6,456 bases of DNA from Bacteroidetes bacterium CG2_30_32_10 (lineage in GTDB: Bacteria; Bacteroidota; Bacteroidia; Bacteroidales; CG2-30-32-10): NCBI GenBank assembly GCA_001872995.1, contig MNXO01000035.1, forward strand, positions 1 through 6,456, read 5' to 3'. A program made the translations under genes and the position numbers. Numbering within the stretch: the first letter of the stretch is position 1; each line of letters opens with the position of its first letter. The notes beneath the pieces were generated by a model. It saw nothing but the letters and a program-made list of their open reading frames with translations, did no database searches and had not been told where the DNA came from. Below, in pieces: positions 1-6,456 of the stretch.

Positions 1-114
1 TTATATTACTTATTCATGGATATACCAAGCATTCATTCTTAATTCTATTATGAAATATCTGCTATTAAAGTGATATTTTAAAATGAATGATAGCTTTTTT
101 TAAATGGGAATTGT

Positions 115-552
115 TTAATCTAAAATTAAGTTTCCTTTGTTACGTATAAGCATTACTTCAATTATTTTAATTACTAAAACCTTATCCATTGCAAGAGTTT
201 TAGCAAGATATTCAATTATTTTTTGTTCTTCCATCTCTAACAAACCGTCCGATAAAACAATTTCAACAGCCATCGAAAAAAGAGTGGGTTTGTCTTCTGC
301 TTTTATTAAAGGGCAACAAGCATCAACGAGCCCTTTTGAACCAATACTCTTTATGGCTTCGGTTATCTTTTTGCATAAAGGTGGGATCTCGATACCATTA
401 AATTTGCTTTTATTAGCAATCATTCGCGAAAGCGATTCAATTTCTGATTTCCCAATTTCGCCATCAGAGGAGATGCATGCATACAATATCCCAATCCAAG
501 CTTCTTTATCGTTAATCGGACTATAAGAATCGCTTTTAATTTTATGTTTCAT
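115..552 (-). CDS. TerB-like domain protein (tellurite-resistance TerB family fold), stand-alone
   Basis: A 145-residue, soluble, mostly helical protein with no signal peptide or membrane segment. It shows the internal duplication typical of TerB-like domains: an acidic Ser-Asp-Gly motif near residues 29-31 followed by Glu37, and a second at 101-103 followed by Glu108/Glu109. Each is embedded in an amphipathic helix (W19-S29 and F92-L100). In the TerB family these paired acidic motifs are thought to form a metal-binding site, and the length matches the usual 140-150 residues. It starts at an ATG with no evident Shine-Dalgarno. It lies 83 bp downstream of the secreted peptidase gene, beyond a possible terminator, so it may be transcribed separately, although I see no good promoter. 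No terA, terC, terD or terE neighbour is visible, so a role in tellurite resistance should not be assumed. The family assignment is by motif recognition only. A generic helical protein of unknown function remains possible. Confidence 0.72.
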   Translation of the reverse strand: MKHKIKSDSYSPINDKEAWIGILYACISSDGEIGKSEIESLSRMIANKSKFNGIEIPPLCKKITEAIKSIGSKGLVDACCPLIKAEDKPTLFSMAVEIVLSDGLLEMEEQKIIEYLAKTLAMDKVLVIKIIEVMLIRNKGNLILD

Positions 553-601
553 TTATAGAATTGTAAATAATTCTTTCAAAAAATTATGACACAAACAAAG
601 T

Positions 602-635
602 AAAAAATAAAATTTATTTCTAATAATAAATAAAT
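602..635 (-). terminator. Possible A/T-only hairpin terminator after the M14 peptidase
   Basis: Immediately after the TAG stop codon of the peptidase gene, the minus strand has a perfect 8-bp inverted repeat (arms 628-635 and 612-619, ATTTATTT against AAATAAAT) with an 8-nt loop. A T-rich tract follows (about 602-611 on the plus strand). The layout is that of an intrinsic terminator, but the stem contains no G:C pair, so it would be weak. In DNA this AT-rich, such repeats also arise by chance. Confidence 0.38.
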
Positions 636-3173
636 CTATTCTTTCACGATTTTTTTATTTACAATTCCTTTATTGGTATGTATTTGAATAAAATACACTC
701 CTGAAGGGATTGTTTCTAAAGTTAATTGGAATTGATAGTTATTTATTGATTTATTTAAAATTTCGGAACCAACTAAATTGTAAATGATTACTCTCGTAAT
801 AATATTATCAGATTTAATATTGATAAGATGATTAAAAGGGTTTGGATATATGCTTGCTAAACTTTTGTTTGAAATTTCACTGATATTAACAGGAGCCATT
901 GAAACATTTATAGAAGCATCGCAATAGTTTACATTTACGGAGCCTGTATTGGTATTGTAACCAGAAATAGAAACAGTGTAAGGTTTGTCTAATCCTCTAC
1001 TTACACTTGATATAACGGCAACACCGCTTGCATTGGTAGTTTGATTGGTGCTATTGAAGTTTACATTGGCTCCCTGAATTGGATTATTGCTTTGATCTTT
1101 CACTATAAAAGTTATAGTTTGGCTTGAAGTAGGGAACACAATATCGTCAATCCAAGCACAATCGGAACCATTGTATACTGAATTATTTTTAGTATAAGCC
1201 CATTTAAAAGTATGATTACCTACCGTTACAAGATATGATTGTTCTGCCCAAGCCACAGTACCACTCCAAGAACCTTTCTCCACACCATCTATATAAAATT
1301 TCAGAAAATCAAAACCAGATTCAGATGAAACTTTATTCCAGAAATTAATATTACCAGCACTTGCAATATTTAAAGTAATTTGAAAGATAGAATTAGCATT
1401 ATTTACATTAAAACCACCCGATTTCATACAATATGTTCCACCATGAGGACTAGTATTAACTTGAGACCATGCAAGATTATCAGCACTATTTACCCAACAA
1501 GCAGGCACTCCAGTTTCAAATCCTTCAGGATCAGATAAAGTCATACTAAAATTAAACACATTGTTTGTTGTAGTAACATTAACAGTTTGAGATGCAGTAA
1601 TATAACCAGCTTTGCTTACCTGAATGGTATAAGAACCTTCATATACAGAATTTATAACATATTGACCAGAAGCATTTGTAGTAACATTAGGATACGAAGA
1701 ACTTAATATAGTAACAGTAACACCTTGAATAGGCGTTCCAGAAGTAGCATCAGTGATTGTTCCAGTAACATTTGTTTGCGGTGCAACCAATAAAACAACA
1801 TCTTTAATGGTGGTGCTTGCATAAGATGCAACATTAACAGTATGTATTTGAGAAATATAACCTACTGAAGCATAAGTAATATCATAAGTTCCGGGAGCAA
1901 TTACGCGGTGATAATCACCAATAGAAGGGTCGGTAATAACCCAAGAATTATCGGCATCATGCGATGCAATAGTTACAGTAGCATCAAGAGGGTTTGAATT
2001 AATATTTTTAACAGTACCCGAAATGCCATAAAGAGATGCTTCTATAAAACCAAGTAATGAATTTTGATTTATATTCCAATATGTTACTAAATTTTCAGAA
2101 CCCAATAATTTTATATTAGAAACTTCCAATGTAACCATTCTGCAATGATGCCAATAGTTATAATAATCCTGAATACCACCATTTACCACATACCAATCGC
2201 CCCCTTCGGTAATACCTGAAGAATTCACACTAGTCATATAATTTGGATTAACCAATCTGGCTGATGTAACATAATCTGTACAAACTTGTCTAAACCAATT
2301 ATCATCTGGATGAGGATGCACACTGGTATATACATCCCAAGGGAAATTAACGACTTCAGCACCACCATGAAAACTGCCTCCAAAAATAAAATGGTGAGCT
2401 GCAGCAAAATCCATCAATGCCTGTGTCTCTGGCTCATAAGGAGGATTATTGGCACCAATTACCATATCAGGAAAATCACGGTTGATATCCTCGCCATTTG
2501 CATTATAACGACGTGAACCAGCAACTGTATTATTACCGCCATAATATGTTCCATCAGGGTTAATAGCTGGAAGAATATATAATTCAACATTATTTACAAT
2601 ATTTTGAACTCGAGAAACAGAAGCGTAATTGCTTAACAAATAATCGGCTAATCTTAACATAAAAATAAATCCGGTTGTTTCATCTCCGTGCATAGAACTA
2701 ACATAAACAAATTCGGGTTCATTTTCAGCAGTATTCACATTATCAGAAATTTTCAAAGAATATATTTTTCTGCCACTGGCTAAACTGCATATAGAATCTA
2801 ATTTGCATAAGGAAGGATAATTGGTTTCAAAATTTTTCAACATTTGTCTGTAAACCTCATAAGTAGGATATCTATCCCAATTAGACATTTGCCCAAGGGT
2901 AGTAGCCATATTAATAACTTTAGTTGTAGAACTAGGTGCAGGCAATAATTCATAATCATAGCCTAATTTTTGAAATTCTTTAAATTCTTTGTCATTGGCA
3001 TAAGCATACACAAGTCCGTCTTTTACATTATCAATTGAAATCAACTTTGTAAGGGTCGTATTGATAATTTTTTTGTCGTTTTCTTTAAATTTGAAATAGT
3101 ATTCGTTGGTTTGTGCAAAAGAAAAGTTTAAGCTAAATGCACTGATAATGAAAAGTAGTAGAATTTTTTTCAT
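636..3173 (-). CDS. Secreted multidomain M14 zinc carboxypeptidase with type IX secretion sorting domain
   Basis: An 845-residue exported peptidase predicted to remove C-terminal residues from proteins or peptides outside the cell. Residues 1-20 are a Sec signal peptide, probably cleaved after FSFA. Residues about 24-95 look like a propeptide. The catalytic domain (about 100-378) carries the zinc ligands H162 and E165 (MHGDE) and H269 (SFHGG), the substrate-binding NPDG (205-208) and NRDFPD (231-236) segments, and the catalytic glutamate E350 (VTLEVS). The NANG-NRDFPD and SFHGG-NFPWD patterns resemble the N/E (M14B) branch, whose members have a transthyretin-like domain after the catalytic domain; one is present here at 383-462. 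A second such domain follows (468-546), then a MAM/jellyroll-like beta domain (about 549-681), a third Ig/regulatory-like domain (685-760), and a Por-type sorting domain (774-845, with YPNPF at 776-780 and a final KKIVKE). All catalytic residues are intact. Type IX export should place it on the cell surface or in the medium. It lies 42 bp after dapA without functional kinship. Confidence 0.93.
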   Translation of the reverse strand: MKKILLLFIISAFSLNFSFAQTNEYYFKFKENDKKIINTTLTKLISIDNVKDGLVYAYANDKEFKEFQKLGYDYELLPAPSSTTKVINMATTLGQMSNWDRYPTYEVYRQMLKNFETNYPSLCKLDSICSLASGRKIYSLKISDNVNTAENEPEFVYVSSMHGDETTGFIFMLRLADYLLSNYASVSRVQNIVNNVELYILPAINPDGTYYGGNNTVAGSRRYNANGEDINRDFPDMVIGANNPPYEPETQALMDFAAAHHFIFGGSFHGGAEVVNFPWDVYTSVHPHPDDNWFRQVCTDYVTSARLVNPNYMTSVNSSGITEGGDWYVVNGGIQDYYNYWHHCRMVTLEVSNIKLLGSENLVTYWNINQNSLLGFIEASLYGISGTVKNINSNPLDATVTIASHDADNSWVITDPSIGDYHRVIAPGTYDITYASVGYISQIHTVNVASYASTTIKDVVLLVAPQTNVTGTITDATSGTPIQGVTVTILSSSYPNVTTNASGQYVINSVYEGSYTIQVSKAGYITASQTVNVTTTNNVFNFSMTLSDPEGFETGVPACWVNSADNLAWSQVNTSPHGGTYCMKSGGFNVNNANSIFQITLNIASAGNINFWNKVSSESGFDFLKFYIDGVEKGSWSGTVAWAEQSYLVTVGNHTFKWAYTKNNSVYNGSDCAWIDDIVFPTSSQTITFIVKDQSNNPIQGANVNFNSTNQTTNASGVAVISSVSRGLDKPYTVSISGYNTNTGSVNVNYCDASINVSMAPVNISEISNKSLASIYPNPFNHLINIKSDNIITRVIIYNLVGSEILNKSINNYQFQLTLETIPSGVYFIQIHTNKGIVNKKIVKE

Positions 3174-3215
3174 AAAATGTTGATAATTTGATTGTTTTTA
3201 ATAGTGAATAAATAT

Positions 3216-4094
3216 TTATAGATTTTGGATTAATTTACTGATAAGACTATTTGTAGTTTTTCCAACAGGAACCAAGGGTAAACGGAGATTGTTCGGAGCA
3301 AGTTTTAATATTTCTAAAGCTGCTTTAATTCCAGCAGGACTAACTTCCAAAAAGATAGCATTAATAATATCAAGCAGTTTATAATGAATTGTTTTTGCTT
3401 CGTCATATTTGCCGTCTAAGCAAAAATGAATTAGTTTTGAAAATTCTTTAGGATAAGCATTGGCAATCACAGAAATTACACCATCGCCACCCAATGCCAT
3501 AGTTGGCAATGTCAATGCGTCATCTCCAGAAATAACAAGGAAATTTTTTGGTTTGTTATTAATAATGTGCATTATTTGAGGTAGATTGCCAGAAGCTTCT
3601 TTGATACCAATTACATTTTTTAATTCATTTGCAATTTTAAGTGTAGTTTCGGCACTTATATTAACACCAGTTCTACTTGGCACATTATAAATAATAATTG
3701 GGAGTGGACTAGCATTGGCAATATACTTATAATGTTGAAAAATACCGCTTTGCGAAGGTTTATTATAACTAGGAGCAACGGATAAAATAGCTTCAATGCC
3801 ATCAAGATTAGTAGAATTAATGCAATTAACAACTTCTTGTGTATTGTTTCCACCAATACCTAAGACTATTGGCTTTCTTTTATTTACTAATTCAACTACA
3901 AAATCTATAATTGCTACTTTTTCGTCTTTATTCAGTGTCGCAGATTCGCCAGTGGTTCCTAAAACAACAAAATAACCAATGTTATTAGTAATTTGGTATT
4001 CTATTAGACGTTCGAGTGATTTAAAATCAATGCTTCCGTCTTTATGAAATGGAGTAATCAGAGCAACTCCGGCTGACTTATAAGCGGTGTACAT
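3216..4094 (-). CDS. dapA: 4-hydroxy-tetrahydrodipicolinate synthase (DHDPS)
   Basis: Condenses pyruvate with aspartate semialdehyde to 4-hydroxy-tetrahydrodipicolinate, the first committed step towards diaminopimelate (peptidoglycan) and lysine; cytoplasmic. At 292 residues it has the standard length of this TIM-barrel aldolase. Visible signatures are GVALITPF (9-16), GTTGES (46-51, catalytic threonines T47/T48), the APSYNKP segment with Y110, YNVPSRTG with Y136 and R141, and the Schiff-base lysine K165 in GIKEASGN. The late GGDGVISV segment is also conserved. These match the E. coli catalytic set T44/T45, Y107, Y133, R138 and K161. Related aldolases (N-acetylneuraminate lyase, 2-keto-3-deoxy-gluconate aldolase) share the fold, but the complete DHDPS residue set favours DapA. 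The ATG start puts the GVALITPF strand at the usual distance from the N terminus, although it overlaps the end of the upstream gene by 37 bp. No Shine-Dalgarno is visible, so initiation may be coupled to translation of that gene. Confidence 0.96.
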   Translation of the reverse strand: MYTAYKSAGVALITPFHKDGSIDFKSLERLIEYQITNNIGYFVVLGTTGESATLNKDEKVAIIDFVVELVNKRKPIVLGIGGNNTQEVVNCINSTNLDGIEAILSVAPSYNKPSQSGIFQHYKYIANASPLPIIIYNVPSRTGVNISAETTLKIANELKNVIGIKEASGNLPQIMHIINNKPKNFLVISGDDALTLPTMALGGDGVISVIANAYPKEFSKLIHFCLDGKYDEAKTIHYKLLDIINAIFLEVSPAGIKAALEILKLAPNNLRLPLVPVGKTTNSLISKLIQNL

Positions 4095-4645
4095 TCTTTA
4101 TGGGTTTTAATTATATTTAAATAGTCAACAATAACTTTAATGAAATCAGCAATTTTAGTTGGTTTATCCACTTTGAGCATCATATCGTAATAGTGTGTAG
4201 AGTTGTCATAGTATTTGCCAACAATAAATTTTGCTTTAACTTGAGAAAGCAGATATTGTATAGGTAAATACTTTTCAGTTGTTAAATCTATAACAATATC
4301 AAATTCTTTATTTAAAAAATCGTTTACTTCTTTTCCTATGGGCTTAAAGTACCAATTAATATTTTTAAGTGTTAAAAAACTATAGGTTATTTTTGGATAG
4401 CAGTAGTGTGGAATATCTTTGTATTCTGTAATTCCTATTGCATGAATGTGAATTTGCTTATCTTGCATAGTTTTGATAAAGTCCGAAACACAATTATGAG
4501 TTTCTTCGTCAATTATTCTATAAAGAATTCCTATAGTTTTAGCATCTTTAAGGTTAATGATTTGCTTGTTTTTTCTAACTCTATGCTTTTCCTGCTTAAG
4601 AATATAGTTACCAATTTTATTTTTTATTTTATTTTTTATTTTCAC
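4058..4645 (-). CDS. DUF6913-like conserved hypothetical protein upstream of dapA
   Basis: A 195-residue protein of unknown function. It has no signal peptide or transmembrane helix. The first 28 residues are very rich in Lys/Asn/Arg, followed by an alpha/beta core: a strand at AKTIGILY (35-42), NWYFKPIG (97-104), EFDIVIDLT (114-122), and KAKFIVGKY (137-145) before the aromatic YYDMML (152-157). I recognise this strand pattern (IGIL, W-x-x-x-P, FD-x-x-IDL, AKF-VG) from Bacteroidota proteins annotated DUF6913 and often found beside dapA. That match is from memory and unchecked. The start is GTG: an in-frame stop lies just upstream, and the next in-frame methionine is M60, which would remove the first strand. 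The last 11 codons and the stop lie inside dapA's reading region, giving a 37-bp overlap. No enzymatic motif is recognisable. The link with dapA is positional only. Confidence 0.75.
   Translation of the reverse strand: MKIKNKIKNKIGNYILKQEKHRVRKNKQIINLKDAKTIGILYRIIDEETHNCVSDFIKTMQDKQIHIHAIGITEYKDIPHYCYPKITYSFLTLKNINWYFKPIGKEVNDFLNKEFDIVIDLTTEKYLPIQYLLSQVKAKFIVGKYYDNSTHYYDMMLKVDKPTKIADFIKVIVDYLNIIKTHKECTPLISQPELL
4615..4642. repeat. Short 12-bp tandem repeat in the 5' end of the DUF6913-like gene
   Basis: The plus strand has two perfect copies of TTTTATTTTTTA (4615-4626 and 4627-4638) plus a 4-bp partial copy. Read on the minus strand, the unit is four in-frame codons and gives the repeated peptide KIKNKIKNKI at residues 2-11 of the DUF6913-like protein. 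Copy-number change by slippage would therefore keep the frame, whereas single-base slippage in the A6 runs would break it just after the start codon. Confidence 0.85.
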
Positions 4646-4681
4646 TATGTTGGCTTAGTTCAATACAATTCAATTTTTTTG

Positions 4682-4714
4682 TAAAAATAATAAATATATC
4701 TCAATTTACATCAA
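4682..4714 (-). promoter_or_regulatory. Possible Bacteroidota-type promoter for the DUF6913-dapA pair
   Basis: The 101-bp gap after prmC holds a minus-strand TTG at 4712-4714 and a TATTTTTA box at 4682-4689, separated by 22 bp. This approximates the Bacteroidota sigma factor pattern of TTG at about -33 and TAnnTTTG at about -7, with the last base of the -7 box mismatched. Initiation would leave a leader of about 30 nt before the GTG start. A second near-match, TATATTTA at 4691-4698, is spaced less well (13 bp). Chance matches are common in such AT-rich DNA. Confidence 0.22.
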
Positions 4715-4746
4715 CATAAATCTAAATTATTAAGCACGACAAATGA

Positions 4747-5625
4747 TTATTTTTCAGCCGAAATCATTCTGTCTTTGTGGTTTAGGTCTTTTTTTAAAAT
4801 GATATGCTTAAAATGATGTTTTTTCAAAGTATTAACTATCTCTTTGCCATATTTTTCATTTATTTCAAAGTAAAGTTTTCCTTTTGCTTTAAGATTAGTA
4901 AGCGAAAATTTAATAATGGCATCATAAAATAGCAGTGGTTCCTCGTTTTCAACAAATAAGGCTTGATGAGGTTCAAAGTTTAACACATTTTTATTCATGT
5001 ATTTTTTTTCATATTCAGTAATATAAGGCGGATTACTTACAATAATATCAAATTTTTGATTAAAGGAAGGATTGTTTTCTGACAATATATCAAAATTTAT
5101 AAAATTAATAGGTGTATTGTAAGTGGTAGCATTAATTTTCGCAACATTTAAGGCATTTTCACTTAAATCGATAGCAGTAATATCAGCAAAAGTAATATTT
5201 TTTTTTAATGCGATGGCTATACATCCACTTCCAGTACCAATATCTAAGATGTTAAGTTCATTTGGTTTAACAGGTAATATTTTTACGTCATTAATCATCC
5301 AATTGACCAATTCTTCCGTTTCTTGACGTGGAATAAGCACATTATTATCAACAAATAATTCTAAATCATAGAAATTGGCTTTTCCAATAACGTATTGGAC
5401 AGGAGTGTGTTGTTGTAGCTTAACAATGGCGTTCTTTATCTGGTTTGAGATTGCCTCATCTATCAATTTAGAAGCTTGTATAATACAATCTGTTTTTGAA
5501 AACCCAAGATAATGTTCAAAAAGAATGTAAATGATGGCGTCAACTTCTCTTTCTTGGTATATTGTGTTTAATGAGTTTTTAGCTAATGTGCTTAAATGCT
5601 TAACAGTTAGTGGTACAAAAGACAT
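4747..5625 (-). CDS. prmC: Peptide chain release factor N5-glutamine methyltransferase
   Basis: Methylates the glutamine of the GGQ motif in release factors RF1 and RF2 using S-adenosylmethionine, which raises the efficiency of translation termination; cytoplasmic. The 292-residue length is normal for PrmC. The N-terminal helical domain (about 1-75) is followed by TPVQYVIGKANFYDLEL (74-90) and IPRQETEELV (98-107), the latter close to the family's IPRPETE. The class I methyltransferase core has motif I LDIGTGSGC (127-135), the acidic AIDLS (151-155) and the glutamine-binding NPPY (198-201). FEPHQAL (217-223) and a terminal DRMISAE complete the family pattern. NPPY plus IPR-x-ETE separates it from PrmB and other N-methyltransferases. 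The start is ATG without a clear Shine-Dalgarno. It begins 22 bp after the SH3 gene, suggesting co-transcription. The release factor gene prfA is not in view. Confidence 0.95.
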   Translation of the reverse strand: MSFVPLTVKHLSTLAKNSLNTIYQEREVDAIIYILFEHYLGFSKTDCIIQASKLIDEAISNQIKNAIVKLQQHTPVQYVIGKANFYDLELFVDNNVLIPRQETEELVNWMINDVKILPVKPNELNILDIGTGSGCIAIALKKNITFADITAIDLSENALNVAKINATTYNTPINFINFDILSENNPSFNQKFDIIVSNPPYITEYEKKYMNKNVLNFEPHQALFVENEEPLLFYDAIIKFSLTNLKAKGKLYFEINEKYGKEIVNTLKKHHFKHIILKKDLNHKDRMISAEK

Positions 5626-5647
5626 AAATGCAATATATAGTTAGAAA

Positions 5648-6456
5648 TTAATCATTGTCTTGTTTTACTAATTTCTTACCATCCCAAATATATTCAATTT
5701 TTTTCATTGAATTAGATGAAATATTGCCATCATCATCGTAATTAACAGTTTCTTCTTTTCTGATAACTTTATTTGGTTTGCCTTCGTGGTTTGTTGGGAA
5801 GATTAATTCGCTTGAAAAGTTAAAAATACCCGCTTCAGAAACGCTGGGTGATTCAGTGCCATAAATAAGATTTTTGCCGTTCCAAAAAACAATAACATCT
5901 CCATTGCTATAACCACAAGCAGGGTAAAGGAAAGAAATAACAATGATTTTTTTAACATTATCCAACCCTTTATTACTCATAATTTTTCCATCAATGTCAT
6001 AGCTATAAATACCATTATTTTGATCTGTATCATGAGGTTTAACAGAAACTGTAGAAACAATTTTTCCATTGACAACCGCTTTTAATAATGCTGTAAATCC
6101 TATTTTCTCAGAATATTCAGTTATAGTGAATAAAAAGCAAACATTATTTCCAGAATCATTGGTGGTTGTGGTTGTAAAGACAGAAATAAATCCTCCCCAT
6201 ACATATCCTGTTTTTTTGCTTCCATTTTTATCAAAACTTATTTTATACCAATAGGTATTATAACCATTCACCGTTAAAGTATCATTTGTTTTTGAAATTA
6301 TTTTCACTGGTGTTGCAATGGATAAATTAGCAATAACTTTGGCTTTTGTTGATGGCGTTTCTCTAATATTAACATTATCTGCAAATAAGAAAGCATCTGA
6401 ATTTTTAATAAATTCGCCATTTTTAAATATTCCATTGTCTTCTTGTGCCAATAAAA
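5648..6456 (-). CDS. Exported SH3-domain protein, 5' end cut by window edge
   Basis: A partial gene: the reading frame stays open to the window edge, so the true start lies beyond position 6456. The first visible residues read LLAQEDN, which looks like the end of a signal peptide cleaved after Ala; the TTG at 6449-6451 is therefore probably an internal leucine codon, not a start. The mature part begins with a bacterial SH3 (SH3_3-like) domain, about 20-92 counting that leucine as 1. It shows DNVNIRETPS (25-34), KVIANL (38-43), YWYKISF (67-73) and GYVWGGFIS (82-90). A TTTTTT linker leads to a beta-rich region of about 170 residues that I do not recognise, ending in a charged segment with IEYIWDGKKLVK (252-263). 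Bacterial SH3 domains commonly bind peptidoglycan or peptide ligands, so a periplasmic or envelope role is an inference. No catalytic domain is visible. It is probably co-transcribed with prmC. Confidence 0.82.
   Translation of the reverse strand, partial: LLAQEDNGIFKNGEFIKNSDAFLFADNVNIRETPSTKAKVIANLSIATPVKIISKTNDTLTVNGYNTYWYKISFDKNGSKKTGYVWGGFISVFTTTTTNDSGNNVCFLFTITEYSEKIGFTALLKAVVNGKIVSTVSVKPHDTDQNNGIYSYDIDGKIMSNKGLDNVKKIIVISFLYPACGYSNGDVIVFWNGKNLIYGTESPSVSEAGIFNFSSELIFPTNHEGKPNKVIRKEETVNYDDDGNISSNSMKKIEYIWDGKKLVKQDND

Noticed and set aside
1..114. Short minus-strand open stretch ending in MNAWYIHE before a stop
   Set aside because: It is only about 28 codons without an earlier start, has no homology I recognise, and is easily explained by chance.
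137..526. A 129-codon plus-strand open frame opposite the TerB-like gene
   Set aside because: It mirrors a motif-bearing gene on the minus strand. Its translation is rich in Ile, Ser and Leu without recognisable domains, which fits an antisense shadow in AT-rich DNA.
553..635. Promoter for the TerB-like gene in the gap before it
   Set aside because: TAATTTTT resembles a -7 box, but the only upstream TTTG is about 9 bp away, too close for the known Bacteroidota spacing.
3208..3219. Perfect 12-bp palindrome ATAAATATTTAT at the dapA stop codon
   Set aside because: It has no loop and no following T-run, is made only of A and T, and partly lies over the stop codon. It is not credible as a terminator or operator.
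3656..3856. A 66-codon minus-strand frame inside dapA
   Set aside because: It is out of frame with an intact, highly conserved dapA, and its hydrophobic translation is what shifted codons of this composition give.
6449..6451. TTG as the start codon of the SH3 protein
   Set aside because: The frame continues upstream without a stop to the window edge, and LLAQ looks like the end of a signal peptide. The real start is probably outside the window.
1..6456. Defence island, mobile element, CRISPR array or biosynthetic cluster
   Set aside because: No transposase, integrase, nuclease, toxin-antitoxin pair, regularly spaced repeats or synthase genes are visible. The window holds mostly housekeeping and exported proteins.

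Overview
The window looks like chromosomal DNA from a low-GC member of the Bacteroidota (roughly one third G+C by eye). The strongest marker is the large secreted peptidase at 636-3173. It ends in a type IX secretion (Por) C-terminal sorting domain, a signal essentially confined to this phylum. Two further clues fit: a DUF6913-type gene sits directly before dapA, and recognisable Shine-Dalgarno sequences are absent. I cannot place it below phylum level.

All six genes lie on the minus strand, so transcription runs from high to low coordinates. The order is: an exported SH3-domain protein cut by the right window edge (5648-6456); prmC, the release-factor glutamine methyltransferase (4747-5625); a DUF6913-like protein (4058-4645); dapA, the first committed enzyme of the lysine/diaminopimelate branch (3216-4094); a multidomain secreted M14 zinc carboxypeptidase (636-3173); and a small TerB-like protein (115-552). 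Gaps are 22, 101, -37 (overlap), 42 and 83 bp. The SH3 gene and prmC are probably co-transcribed. The DUF6913 gene and dapA overlap and are very probably translationally coupled. The peptidase may be read through from dapA or have its own promoter. An A/T-only hairpin directly after its stop codon suggests the transcript ends there.

The genes do not form one obvious pathway. Two are housekeeping (prmC in translation termination, dapA in cell-wall and lysine precursor supply), two are exported (SH3 protein, peptidase), and two have no settled function (DUF6913, TerB-like). No RNA gene, mobile element, CRISPR array or phage feature was seen. Positions 1-114 hold no supportable gene, and no gene-free stretch exceeds about 115 bp.

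I did not find a convincing new biological system. The points most worth a second look are the DUF6913/dapA overlap, the peptidase's domain architecture, and the TerB-like gene standing outside any visible tellurite operon.
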